Positions 9,043 through 17,393 of a stretch of DNA of 64,000 nt are shown one piece after another. The notes under the pieces are model-generated. The model had not been told where the DNA came from and searched no databases. It saw nothing but the letters and a program-made list of their open reading frames with translations. The position numbers were made by a program, and so were the translations under genes. Origin of the DNA: Treponema sp. (GTDB taxonomy: Bacteria; Spirochaetota; Spirochaetia; Treponematales; Treponemataceae); assembly GCA_024693715.1 (NCBI GenBank), contig JAILKS010000026.1, forward strand, positions 38,262-102,261. Direction: 5' to 3'. The first letter of the stretch is position 1; every line of letters begins with the position of its first letter.

Positions 9043-9996
9043 TTAAACATGTGAATTAAAAACAGGAATTGGAATCTCATCTAAAAATTCACTTATTATT
9101 TCTTCCGAAGAATATCCTTTAAGTAATGAATCAGTTGTTAAAATCAATCTTTTTCTGAATACAGGAACTGCAAGTTTTTTTACATCTTCAGGAGAAACAA
9201 AATTCTTTCCCTTTACAGCTGCATATGCCTGTGCCGCTTTATAAAGTGCAATTGAACCTCGTGGTGAAATGCCTGAATTGATTCTTTCATCTTCACGTGT
9301 TTTTTTAACAAGAGCTAATATATATTCCAATACGGAATCATCAACATATATTTGTAAAGCATCTTTGATGCATTCAAGAATCTGCTCTTTTGTAACTACA
9401 GTTTTTACGTTTTCAACAGGATGAACCTGGGCTCTTTGTGCAGTAATAATGCTTTTTTCATCTTCATCATCAGGATATCCCATGTTAAGACAAAACATAA
9501 ACCTGTCTTTCTGCGCTTCAGGAAGAGGAAAAGTTCCTTCTGATTCAACAGGATTTTCAGTTGCAATTACAAAAAAGGGTTTTTCAAGAATATAGGAATT
9601 TCCGTCAACGCTAATTTGATTTTCTGCCATACATTCAAGCAGAGCAGACTGAGTTCTTGGTGTGGCACGATTTAATTCATCAACTAAAACAACAGATGAC
9701 ATTACAGGGCCTTTTCTGAATTCAAATTTCATCTGATCAGGCCGCCAAATTGAGCTTCCTGTAACATCCTGAGGCATTAAATCCGGCGTACATTGAATTC
9801 TTGAAAAATCAAGCCCTGTTGCCTTAGAAACAGCCTTCGCAAGAATAGTTTTACCTGTTCCCGGTACATCTTCCAAAAGCACATGACCACCTGCAAAAAG
9901 AGAGGCAAGTATCATTTCTATGATTTCAGATTTGGTTTTATATACATTTTTTACTTCTTTTATTATTTTTTGTGAAACATCATTAATCATACTCAT
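9043..9996 (-). CDS. MoxR-family AAA+ ATPase
   Basis: Chaperone-like ATPase that remodels or inserts metal into client proteins in known MoxR systems. The 317-residue protein has Walker A EDVPGTGKT (residues 42-50), Walker B VVLVDELNRA (102-111), sensor 1 ATENP (145-149) and the arginine-finger region QKDRF (162-166). These match the MoxR subfamily closely. It leads a four-gene minus-strand unit. There is no Shine-Dalgarno site before either ATG at 9996 or 9990, while a TAGAAT box ends 6 bases before the first ATG, so the message may be leaderless. The client is probably the DUF58/membrane pair. Confidence 0.92.
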   Translation of the reverse strand: MSMINDVSQKIIKEVKNVYKTKSEIIEMILASLFAGGHVLLEDVPGTGKTILAKAVSKATGLDFSRIQCTPDLMPQDVTGSSIWRPDQMKFEFRKGPVMSSVVLVDELNRATPRTQSALLECMAENQISVDGNSYILEKPFFVIATENPVESEGTFPLPEAQKDRFMFCLNMGYPDDEDEKSIITAQRAQVHPVENVKTVVTKEQILECIKDALQIYVDDSVLEYILALVKKTREDERINSGISPRGSIALYKAAQAYAAVKGKNFVSPEDVKKLAVPVFRKRLILTTDSLLKGYSSEEIISEFLDEIPIPVFNSHV

Positions 9997-10002
9997 AAAT
10001 TC

Positions 10003-10008
10003 ATTCTA
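10003..10008 (-). promoter_or_regulatory. Candidate -10 box of moxR, leaderless spacing
   Basis: TAGAAT on the minus strand, five of six bases matching TATAAT, ends 6 bases before the moxR ATG. The expected transcription start falls on or next to the A of the ATG. No convincing -35 box was found 16-18 bases upstream, so this is weaker than the FHA and fadD-like examples. Confidence 0.4.
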
Positions 10009-10040
10009 ACATTTTTTATTTTATTATTCTATTATCTATA

Positions 10041-10069
10041 TTCACATAAATCTGTATATCTGTTATTAT
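10041..10069 (+). promoter_or_regulatory. Candidate sigma-70 promoter of rnz, leaderless spacing
   Basis: TTCACA at 10041-10046, a 17-base spacer, and TATTAT at 10064-10069. Seven bases separate the -10 box from the ATG at 10077, so the predicted start is at 10076-10077 with no room for a leader. No Shine-Dalgarno sequence is present. Confidence 0.55.
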
Positions 10070-10076
10070 TTATAGA

Positions 10077-11003
10077 ATGAATATGGAAGCATTTATTCTT
10101 GGCTGTGGTGGTATGATGCCGTTACCATACAGACATCTAACTTCAGTTTTACTCCGTAGGGACGGTGATTTATTCTTATTTGATGGCGGAGAAGGCACTC
10201 AGGTAAGCTTAAAACGACTGAATCTACGCTGGAAAAAGATAGATGCAATATTTGTTTCTCATACTCATGCAGATCATGTTACAGGATTACCGGGAATTCT
10301 GATGCTTTCATCTCAGGTTGACAGAACAGAACCCCTGTATATCTATGGTCCACCAAAAATTAAGGAATATATTGAATCAAGCAGAAAAGTTCTTGACATG
10401 TATATTAATTATCCAATCATCATAAAGGAGATTGAAGCTCCCTGCGTCGTTCATTCAGGAAAGGATTTTTACATACGTGCTTTTCCGCTGGATCATACAA
10501 AAACCTGTGTCGGTTATACTCTTGAAGAGCTTGATCGTCCCGGTGAATTTAATCCTTCGGCGGCCAGAGAACTTAATGTACCTGTAGGACCATTATGGTC
10601 GCAGTTGCAGAATGGATTCGAAGTTACTGCTTCTGACGGTAAAATCGTAAAGCCTGAACAGGTGATGGGCGAAAAACGAAGCGGACGTAAATTCAGCTTT
10701 GTAACAGATACACTTTACAATGAATCGATTATCGAACATGTAAAGGGTTCTGATTTACTCATCTGTGAAGGAATGTTCGAAGATGAGCTGATAGAGCAGG
10801 CTAAGGAAAAAAAGCATATGACTGCAAGTCAGGCCGCATATATTGCAAAAATGGCAGATGTAAAAAGAATGTGTCTCATTCATTACAGTCCGCGTTATAC
10901 AGATAAAGAATTGTATGTTCTTCTTGAACAGGCTCAAAAAATTTATCCTAAAACAGAGCTAAGTAAAGACAGAATGCACATAGAAATCCCTTTTGAGGAT
11001 TAA
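10077..11003 (+). CDS. rnz: Ribonuclease Z
   Basis: Zinc endonuclease that trims tRNA 3' trailers before CCA addition. The 308-residue protein has the metallo-beta-lactamase motif SHTHADHVTG (His62, His64, Asp66, His67), an N-terminal LFLFDGGEGTQ that is typical of RNase Z, FPLDHT around residue 140, FVTDT, and a late IHYSPRY His. The tRNA-Leu gene in this window does not encode CCA, so such processing is needed. An alternative ATG lies 6 bases downstream at 10083. It is divergent from moxR with 80 bases between. Confidence 0.93.
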   Translation: MNMEAFILGCGGMMPLPYRHLTSVLLRRDGDLFLFDGGEGTQVSLKRLNLRWKKIDAIFVSHTHADHVTGLPGILMLSSQVDRTEPLYIYGPPKIKEYIESSRKVLDMYINYPIIIKEIEAPCVVHSGKDFYIRAFPLDHTKTCVGYTLEELDRPGEFNPSAARELNVPVGPLWSQLQNGFEVTASDGKIVKPEQVMGEKRSGRKFSFVTDTLYNESIIEHVKGSDLLICEGMFEDELIEQAKEKKHMTASQAAYIAKMADVKRMCLIHYSPRYTDKELYVLLEQAQKIYPKTELSKDRMHIEIPFED

Positions 11004-11022
11004 TCAATTAATGGAGGAGAAT

Positions 11023-11790
11023 ATGAGAAAAAGTATTCTTATAACAGGTATTTTGACTGTTGCCATGATTTTCACTGCTTGTAATAAGGCAAAAGCAGAA
11101 AATGGTGACGAATCGGTTGCTTCCTTTGTTGATGAAAAAGGAAAAGCAAAATCAGTTAATCTTATTCCAAGTGTTCTATTTTATCCTGAAGGCTCTTTAT
11201 GGACAGAAAAAGAAGACGGAAGTTTAGCATGGGCTGTTACATTACAGGCTGGTCAGACACTCTATGTTTATCCTACTAAAGACGGCAGTACTTCAGAAAT
11301 CACTGAATCACAATTGATGAAAAGAGAAGGAAAAAAGGATGAAGAGGACTACACAAAAGTAAGATATGATAATAAGGATTACTGGGTAAACAGTTCTTTA
11401 ATCGTCCCAAATGCAGTTGCAAATATCACAACAGATAAAGGTATTGTTTATAACGAAGCAGATATCGCTTCTACAAGTTCAAGCAAGGTTAAGGCAGGTC
11501 AGATCATTGCAGTTCATAATTCAGATGCTGCAGGTGATGTAGACAGTAATTCATTCGTTAAGGTAACCTTCAGGGCAGATAAAAACTATCGCGAAGTATA
11601 TCTTAAAAATGAAATCATTTCTGATAAAAAGGATGATCTTCTTGCAATAAGACTTTTACCAAAGCTTGGTACATTAAAGAACAAGGTTGCAAAAGCAGAA
11701 GTAATTTCTAATCTTAAAGAATTGAATGTTTCTTCATTCATCAAAGAACAGATTGCTGAACAGATACAGCAGTTTGATGATAATCAATAA
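11023..11790 (+). CDS. SH3-like lipoprotein (first of a paralogous pair)
   Basis: Predicted lipoprotein of 255 residues. The N-terminus MRKSILITGILTVAMIFTAC gives a signal peptide ending in a lipobox with Cys20. I chose the ATG at 11023 because GGAGGAG lies just upstream; an in-frame ATG at 10993 overlaps rnz and would bury the signal peptide. The body contains the SH3b-like elements LAWAVTLQAGQTLYVYPT and TKVRYDNKDYWVNSSLIV, then VYNEADIASTSSSKVKAGQI. It aligns along its length with the next gene, so they are tandem paralogues. Binding to peptidoglycan or envelope peptides is a family-based guess. Confidence 0.72.
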   Translation: MRKSILITGILTVAMIFTACNKAKAENGDESVASFVDEKGKAKSVNLIPSVLFYPEGSLWTEKEDGSLAWAVTLQAGQTLYVYPTKDGSTSEITESQLMKREGKKDEEDYTKVRYDNKDYWVNSSLIVPNAVANITTDKGIVYNEADIASTSSSKVKAGQIIAVHNSDAAGDVDSNSFVKVTFRADKNYREVYLKNEIISDKKDDLLAIRLLPKLGTLKNKVAKAEVISNLKELNVSSFIKEQIAEQIQQFDDNQ

Positions 11791-11804
11791 AAGGAGGAGC
11801 GGAA

Positions 11805-12770
11805 ATGAAAAAAATATTGACTTTTATTTTTGCATTATCGTTAAGCACATTATTGTTTGCTGCAGAAAAAACAATTCCTGCTGTAATGCTTCAGAATCAG
11901 GGTGGCTTGTATGAAGAAGAAAACGGCGAAATGGTATGGAAAAAATCACTCGATGCAGGAACAGAATTACAGGTAATTACAACTGTATCTGAAAATGGTG
12001 CCATCGTTCCGGAAACAATTGACTCTACACGAAAGGTAGACAAGAAAACAGTTAAATGTACAGTTGTAAAAGTAAATTACAACGGTAAAAAATACTGGGT
12101 ATTAAACGATAGAATTTCTCTTGAAGAAACAGTTGGAGTTATTACTGATGACTGTGCAATCTATCGTTCAGCAGATATCTGTGATATTAAAGATACAAAT
12201 CTCGACAGAGGTGATATCATTACTTACGGACAGGTATTTGTAGCAAACGAAAAATATTCTTTACTCAAGATTTCTTATTTTGATTATGCTAACTATATCG
12301 TTCGTTCAGGATACATTAAGATTCAGTTCAAGAGTTCTGAAAAAGATGACCTTAAGGCAGTAAGAATGATTACAAAAATTAAGGGTACAAAGGACGAAGA
12401 TGTACGCGAAGAATTAATCAAGAGTACAAAAAATCTTAAGCTTTCTGCCGGAATTAAATCACTTCTTCAAAATACAGAAGATTCATTCAAGGAAAAAGAT
12501 CTTCTTGAAGACGGCAGCACAAGCATTGACGAATACTATGAAATCTATGATCCTACAGGAGACAGCGGTAACATCAACATCCGTGATAATCCAGGAACAA
12601 TGGGAAATGTAATCGGACAATTTGAACTTTCTGAAGGAATGGTTTACGTTGTTCAGAGAACAAATATCCAGGACACAATCGGTTCTACAACTGATTACTG
12701 GTATTACGTTCAGTCACAGACTTCTGATGAACTTGCAGGCTGGATTTTCGGTCAGTATTTAAAGCACTAA
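11805..12770 (+). CDS. Secreted SH3 domain protein (second of a paralogous pair)
   Basis: The 321-residue protein has a signal peptide MKKILTFIFALSLSTLLFA and no lipobox, so it is probably periplasmic. Residues 20-215 match the upstream lipoprotein in order: MVWKKSLDAGTELQV, VKVNYNGKKYWVLNDRI, CAIYRSADIC, SEKDDLKAVRM. A C-terminal SH3b domain, absent from its neighbour, covers about 240-321 (NINIRDNPGTMGNVIGQF, then WYYVQSQTSDELAGWIFGQYL). An AGGAGG site precedes the ATG. It ends 1 base before the ABC ATPase gene. Ligand unknown. Confidence 0.75.
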   Translation: MKKILTFIFALSLSTLLFAAEKTIPAVMLQNQGGLYEEENGEMVWKKSLDAGTELQVITTVSENGAIVPETIDSTRKVDKKTVKCTVVKVNYNGKKYWVLNDRISLEETVGVITDDCAIYRSADICDIKDTNLDRGDIITYGQVFVANEKYSLLKISYFDYANYIVRSGYIKIQFKSSEKDDLKAVRMITKIKGTKDEDVREELIKSTKNLKLSAGIKSLLQNTEDSFKEKDLLEDGSTSIDEYYEIYDPTGDSGNINIRDNPGTMGNVIGQFELSEGMVYVVQRTNIQDTIGSTTDYWYYVQSQTSDELAGWIFGQYLKH

Positions 12771-12771
12771 G

Positions 12772-13527
12772 ATGATTGAGCTTAAGGCTTTTACAAAAAG
12801 TTACTATCAATCATCTCGTAAAAAACCTGTTTTTTCTGTAGACGATATTTCGATTACAGTTAAAACAGGAAAAATTGTCGGTTTACTCGGGCCAAATGGT
12901 TCGGGTAAAACCACAATATTAAAAACAATCTGCGGATTTCAATTTTCAACCTCCGGTAAAATAATTGTTACCGATAATGAATCAAATCAATTTGATATTG
13001 AAAGCACCCCTGAAGCGGCAATGGATTTAATAGGTTATGTCCCGGAAAAATCAATTCTGCCTCCGGATTTAACTGTTTATGAATTTCTGGAACATGCAGC
13101 CAGAATGCATTGTATAAATGAAAGTGAACTGAAAGAAAAGCTCGCATATGTAAGTAAAGAATGTTCAATTCAGGATGTGCTTACAAAAAAAATCAAAACT
13201 CTATCAAAGGGATACGGTCAAAGAGTTTCATTTGCACAGGCAATAATTCATAATCCACCGAATCTGATATTAGATGAACCGATAAGCGGTTTGGATCCTG
13301 CTCAAATAATTCAAATGCGGAATCTGATTAAAAAACTTTCAAAAACTAAAGCTGTAATTATATCTACTCATATTCTTCAGGAAGTTTATTCCTTATGTGA
13401 TGAAATGCACATTATTTCAAAAGGAAAACTGGTTGCTTCTGGAACAGAAAAAGAAATTATATCAGTCACTAAAACAAAGAATCTGGAAGCTGCCTTTTTA
13501 AAATTAACGGATATCGAGGAAAAATAA
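12772..13527 (+). CDS. ABC transporter ATP-binding protein, GldA/NosF-like
   Basis: Cytoplasmic ATPase of an ABC-2 type exporter. The 251-residue protein has Walker A GLLGPNGSGKTT near residues 36-47, signature LSKGYGQRVSFAQA, Walker B NLILDEPISGLDP, and H-loop IISTHIL. The following genes encode a GldF/GldG-type permease fusion and a DUF4340 protein. That arrangement recurs in spirochaetes and resembles the Gld transport genes of gliding Bacteroidota, but here it need not relate to gliding. The cargo is unknown. Confidence 0.9.
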   Translation: MIELKAFTKSYYQSSRKKPVFSVDDISITVKTGKIVGLLGPNGSGKTTILKTICGFQFSTSGKIIVTDNESNQFDIESTPEAAMDLIGYVPEKSILPPDLTVYEFLEHAARMHCINESELKEKLAYVSKECSIQDVLTKKIKTLSKGYGQRVSFAQAIIHNPPNLILDEPISGLDPAQIIQMRNLIKKLSKTKAVIISTHILQEVYSLCDEMHIISKGKLVASGTEKEIISVTKTKNLEAAFLKLTDIEEK

Positions 13528-15795
13528 TTGAAAAAGAATTATTCTGCAATTTTAAAATTCCATCTCTCATCATATTTCAATGGTCCTTTATTTTATATAA
13601 TTGCAATTCTTTTTGAATTATTTACTGCGGTATATTTTTTTATAATGCAGAGATTTTTTATAGGGGCGGGAACAACAAACCTTGTTTCTTTTTTTACGGC
13701 AGTTCCTTATGTTTCAATACTTGTAATTCCTGCCTTATGTTACAAAAGATCACAGTCAGTCTATTATGATTTTATTCCGATTGAGAACCACAAAAAAATA
13801 CTTCTGCATTTTCTTTCTGTTTTTATAATTTATTCAGTTTTGATTTTATTTTTACTTCCGGCATGTTTTCTTGTTAATCTTTTCGGCTCTGTTGATGCAG
13901 GGCAGATTTTTACAAGCATAATCATGCTTTTATTTTATGGGGCTTCATTAATTTCTTTATGTCTTTTTATTTCAAGCCTTTTACAGTCTGCAATTTCTGC
14001 ATTTATTGTAAGTGCAATAATTCTTTCGATAATAAACAGCGCTCATCTTATAACCTCATATGTAAACGTTAACAGTTTTTTCAGCGGATTTGTTAAACTT
14101 TTAAGCTTTGCATGGCATTTTGATGCCGCTTCAAAAGGAATAATCGATACAAGAGATATTTTTTATCTTTCAGGGCTCACTGTTCTTTTCATTGTCTTAA
14201 ACGATTATGTATGTTTAATCAAAAAGGGAAAAATCTATACAACAAAATTAAAAATAAATTACATACTTAAGTTCATATTGATTCTTCTTGTAATTTCCAA
14301 TGGATTACGCTGGTACACAAGAATCGATTTTTCTAAAAACAAAACATATTCTCTTTCAAAATATACAAAGCAATTATGTTCTAAAATTGATGAGCCATTA
14401 AAAATCACTTATTACCGTTCATCCTCACTTACAAAGCTCTATCCAACGGTAAGAGATATTTCAGATTTTTTAATTTCATATTCTTCGCAAAACCATAATA
14501 TTTCTTTTTTAATAAAGGACCCTGATTCAGATACATCAATTCAGAATCTTCTTCAAAATTATGGAATTACAGGAAGACAGTTCCGCAGTATAAAAAACAA
14601 TTCAACTGAATTTATAAATGCTTATTCGGCAATAGTTCTTGAATACGAAGGAAGATGGGAAACAATACCGATTATTCTTACTGCAGATACTCTTGAATAT
14701 GATTTAGACGGACGCTTAGGCTATCTTATTGCAAATAAACAGCGTGTTGTAAATATTATTATTGGAAATGAAATGACTCTTGATGAAGATTACAGCTATG
14801 TAATTCCATGGTTAAATTCTCAAGGGTTCTTATGCTATCCGATTTCAATTTCTGATCCTTATTTTGAAAATCTTCTTGAAAATACAGAAGGTCCTCTTTT
14901 AGTAATAGGTGATAACAGCATTCGAATTGAACAGGCTATTGCAATTGAAAAATATATTTTGTGCAACCGCGGAAATGCTTTATTTATGATAAGTCCTTAT
15001 TCTGCAGATTTGAAAAACAGCTGGAATATAACTCAAAATAAGAATACAGATTTAGTTGAAATTATTGAAAACTGGGGTGTTCAGTTTACAAATAAAATTG
15101 CTGCCGATATTTCATGCGCAAGAATAACGATGTACAGTGGACATGAAACTTCTTCTGATTACATACAGCAAAATATTAATTTTCCGCAATGGATTTCAAT
15201 TCTTCCACAAACCAACACGAATCTTGGCGTAACTTTATTCTGGCCAGTCCAGCTTTCCATTCAGTCTGAAAATGCAAGACCTTATCTTTTAACGACGGAT
15301 TACAGCTGGTATTATGAGGCAGACAGAAAGCATCCTGAAAAAGTAATTGAATCTAATCCGTTTATAATTGAACAGGAGGATAAAAGTCTTAAAGAAAAGC
15401 TTGTTCAGACTGTGGCAGCAGAAATTAAAGGATCTTTACAAGGTTATTACAATGAGCTTTCTTCTGAAAATTCGACTGTACTTGTTATCCCGGATCAGTA
15501 TTTTGTCAATTCATTAATGAACGGATATATTGGACAGGATTACGAAGGTGATTACAGGAATTTTGATTTTATGACTAATGTTCTTTTAAAGCTTAACGGA
15601 GAAGAGCAGCTTGCATTATTGCACAGCAAAAAGCTTTCAGATACTTCACTAAATAAATTAACAGATGCAAAAGATTTTAATTCGGCAAAAAATCTTGTTT
15701 ATATCATCCTTTTTGCCGTTTTACCGTTACTTATTATTTCAATAAGAGTTGTATTCTATATCCTGCAGAAAAGGAAATTATCTTATGTTAAATAA
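13528..15795 (+). CDS. GldF-GldG-like fusion: ABC-2 permease with periplasmic domain
   Basis: The 755-residue protein starts with a TTG codon directly after the ATPase stop; an AGGA site lies 8 bases before it. Residues 1-235 form an ABC-2 permease with six hydrophobic segments. A seventh segment at about 245-265 (YILKFILILLVISNGLRWY) leads into a large external GldG-type domain containing RIDFSKNKTYSLSKYTKQL and LKITYYRSSSLTKLYP. A final membrane helix lies near 725-745. In flavobacteria these are two proteins, so the fusion is notable but seems common in treponemes. The final 11 bases overlap the next gene. Confidence 0.83.
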   Translation: MKKNYSAILKFHLSSYFNGPLFYIIAILFELFTAVYFFIMQRFFIGAGTTNLVSFFTAVPYVSILVIPALCYKRSQSVYYDFIPIENHKKILLHFLSVFIIYSVLILFLLPACFLVNLFGSVDAGQIFTSIIMLLFYGASLISLCLFISSLLQSAISAFIVSAIILSIINSAHLITSYVNVNSFFSGFVKLLSFAWHFDAASKGIIDTRDIFYLSGLTVLFIVLNDYVCLIKKGKIYTTKLKINYILKFILILLVISNGLRWYTRIDFSKNKTYSLSKYTKQLCSKIDEPLKITYYRSSSLTKLYPTVRDISDFLISYSSQNHNISFLIKDPDSDTSIQNLLQNYGITGRQFRSIKNNSTEFINAYSAIVLEYEGRWETIPIILTADTLEYDLDGRLGYLIANKQRVVNIIIGNEMTLDEDYSYVIPWLNSQGFLCYPISISDPYFENLLENTEGPLLVIGDNSIRIEQAIAIEKYILCNRGNALFMISPYSADLKNSWNITQNKNTDLVEIIENWGVQFTNKIAADISCARITMYSGHETSSDYIQQNINFPQWISILPQTNTNLGVTLFWPVQLSIQSENARPYLLTTDYSWYYEADRKHPEKVIESNPFIIEQEDKSLKEKLVQTVAAEIKGSLQGYYNELSSENSTVLVIPDQYFVNSLMNGYIGQDYEGDYRNFDFMTNVLLKLNGEEQLALLHSKKLSDTSLNKLTDAKDFNSAKNLVYIILFAVLPLLIISIRVVFYILQKRKLSYVK

Positions 15796-16789
15796 AAATC
15801 TCCATAAATCAAATTTTATCCTTTGCATAACTTCTATTTTACTTCTCATTTTGTTCATAATTTCTTTTACAAAAATAAATTCAAACAATGTCTTAAAAGA
15901 TAAAAGAAAGCCTGTTAAAACTGCGATAATAAATCCTAAAAATGTTGATAAAATAACAAGAATTGAAATATTTGAAGGAAATGCTTCTGCAAAAAAAATC
16001 TCGCTTATAAAATCAAATAACATATGGTACACGAATCCTGATTTTGATATAAAAACATCTTTGAAAAACAATGATACAGAATATTTAATTCCGGCAGAAC
16101 AGTCAAAAATTAATCAAATGTTTGAATATCTTTCGTCAACAATGAACGTATATAAGCGCTCTCAAAAATTAAGTGAAAAAAATGATTTTGGATTGACTGA
16201 TGCTTCAACAATTCATTTCAGATATTACATGGATGGTGAGATTTTTAATGAAGTTCTTTTCGGAAAAACTGATTTTGCAAAAACCTCAAGATACATGATG
16301 TCAAAATCAAATACAACAGTCTATGAAATAAGTACACAGATAGATCAGTATTTAACGATGGTAGAACAGAACTGGACCGAACCATATATAATTTCACAGA
16401 TAATAAACGGGCAGAAAAAAGCCTCTGACATTCAAAAAATCAAAATCACTCAAAATGATTATGAATATCAAATTGTAAAAACAATTGTTCCATCAAATGA
16501 AAATTATCTTAAAATTACATCAAAGCTTCTTGAATTACGTCATGGTGGAAAAGGTAAAATCCCTGAAACTGAAAATCTTTATTTTCCGGTGCTCAAGCTT
16601 GAATATGAGCTTGGCAACAAATGTTCAATAAGTCAATTTTTTTATCCTCTTGAAAGAACTTCCGAAAATGATGTTTCCGAATATAATATAATCACTGACT
16701 ATACATCGCCTGAAAAAACAAAAAAACAAAGGGTATGTTATAAAATAAGTGCATGGACCTTTGAAAAAATTATAGAATTAATAAATTAA
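15785..16789 (+). CDS. DUF4340 domain protein of the Gld-like exporter unit
   Basis: The 334-residue protein begins at the ATG at 15785 (MLNKNLHKSNFIL), giving an N-terminal membrane anchor at residues 8-30 and an external beta-rich region. Features fit DUF4340: INPKNVDKITRIEIFEG, then SKINQMFEYLSSTM, KNDFGLTD, and VLFGKTDFAKTSRYMM. An upstream in-frame ATG at 15749 lies inside the GldG-like gene and lacks a ribosome site, whereas AAGGAAA precedes 15785. DUF4340 proteins usually travel with GldFG-like transporters. Its last 20 bases overlap the convergent CPBP gene. Confidence 0.76.
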   Translation: MLNKNLHKSNFILCITSILLLILFIISFTKINSNNVLKDKRKPVKTAIINPKNVDKITRIEIFEGNASAKKISLIKSNNIWYTNPDFDIKTSLKNNDTEYLIPAEQSKINQMFEYLSSTMNVYKRSQKLSEKNDFGLTDASTIHFRYYMDGEIFNEVLFGKTDFAKTSRYMMSKSNTTVYEISTQIDQYLTMVEQNWTEPYIISQIINGQKKASDIQKIKITQNDYEYQIVKTIVPSNENYLKITSKLLELRHGGKGKIPETENLYFPVLKLEYELGNKCSISQFFYPLERTSENDVSEYNIITDYTSPEKTKKQRVCYKISAWTFEKIIELIN

Positions 16790-17357
16790 CAAGATTATAA
16801 AGAAAGTGTCCGGCAATAAGAGGAATAAGTGTTTTATATTTTTTGTAAAAAAATCTCAGCAGAAACTGACATATAAAGGCATTTATTATACCAAGTAATC
16901 CAAGATAATAATGCGGAATTGAAAAAACGATTGCTCCTGCAATTTCACAAAGATATATTTTCCATTTTTTAATACTTTTTCTTGAACACAATTTAATCAG
17001 AATATCAGGAACAAGATATCTGTACATCAATTCTTCACTTGCAGCAGAAAGTAAAAATCCTGTGATTACATTAATCCATAAAACAAAAGTATCGGGCTTT
17101 TCAATAAAAAGCGTATTTGCAAAACGAGGCAACAATAAAGCAACAGCTTTAATTAAAAGTCCGACGGCAAAAAGTGAACAAAAAACAAAAGATGAAGATA
17201 AAATGTATTTCAGAAAAAAATTATTTGTATTTTCAGGTTCAATTTTTTTATTTATGAATTTCTTATAAACAAAAAAAAGAAATAGAGAGATAACAAAATA
17301 AGGGAGCTGCTTTAATGCAAAACCATTTAAACTTAAACTCAATATTGGATTTTTCAT
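16770..17357 (-). CDS. CPBP-family intramembrane metalloprotease
   Basis: The 195-residue membrane protein shows the three CPBP (Abi) motifs in order: SEELMYRY (EExxxR), FSIPHYYLG (FxxxH) and GHFLYNLVNLL (HxxxN). Eukaryotic relatives process CAAX proteins; bacterial members often have unknown targets. There are about five hydrophobic segments. No clear ribosome site precedes the ATG, and a TATAAT box at minus-strand bases near 17375 suggests a very short leader. The stop overlaps the DUF4340 gene by 20 bases. Confidence 0.82.
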   Translation of the reverse strand: MKNPILSLSLNGFALKQLPYFVISLFLFFVYKKFINKKIEPENTNNFFLKYILSSSFVFCSLFAVGLLIKAVALLLPRFANTLFIEKPDTFVLWINVITGFLLSAASEELMYRYLVPDILIKLCSRKSIKKWKIYLCEIAGAIVFSIPHYYLGLLGIINAFICQFLLRFFYKKYKTLIPLIAGHFLYNLVNLLIL

Positions 17358-17393
17358 AGATTATGTGCTATTATATAATATCAGGAGACTTTT

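Noticed and set aside
10993..11790. SH3 lipoprotein starting at 10993
   Set aside because: It overlaps rnz and puts ten polar residues before the signal peptide. GGAGGAG marks the ATG at 11023.
15749..16789. DUF4340 gene starting at 15749
   Set aside because: The start is inside the GldG-like gene without a ribosome site; 15785 has AAGGAAA and a sensible membrane anchor.
17374..17379. TATAAT before the PilZ gene as a leaderless promoter
   Set aside because: The GTG start has a proper AGGAGA site between the box and the start, so it does not fit the leaderless pattern; the predicted start would fall within that site.
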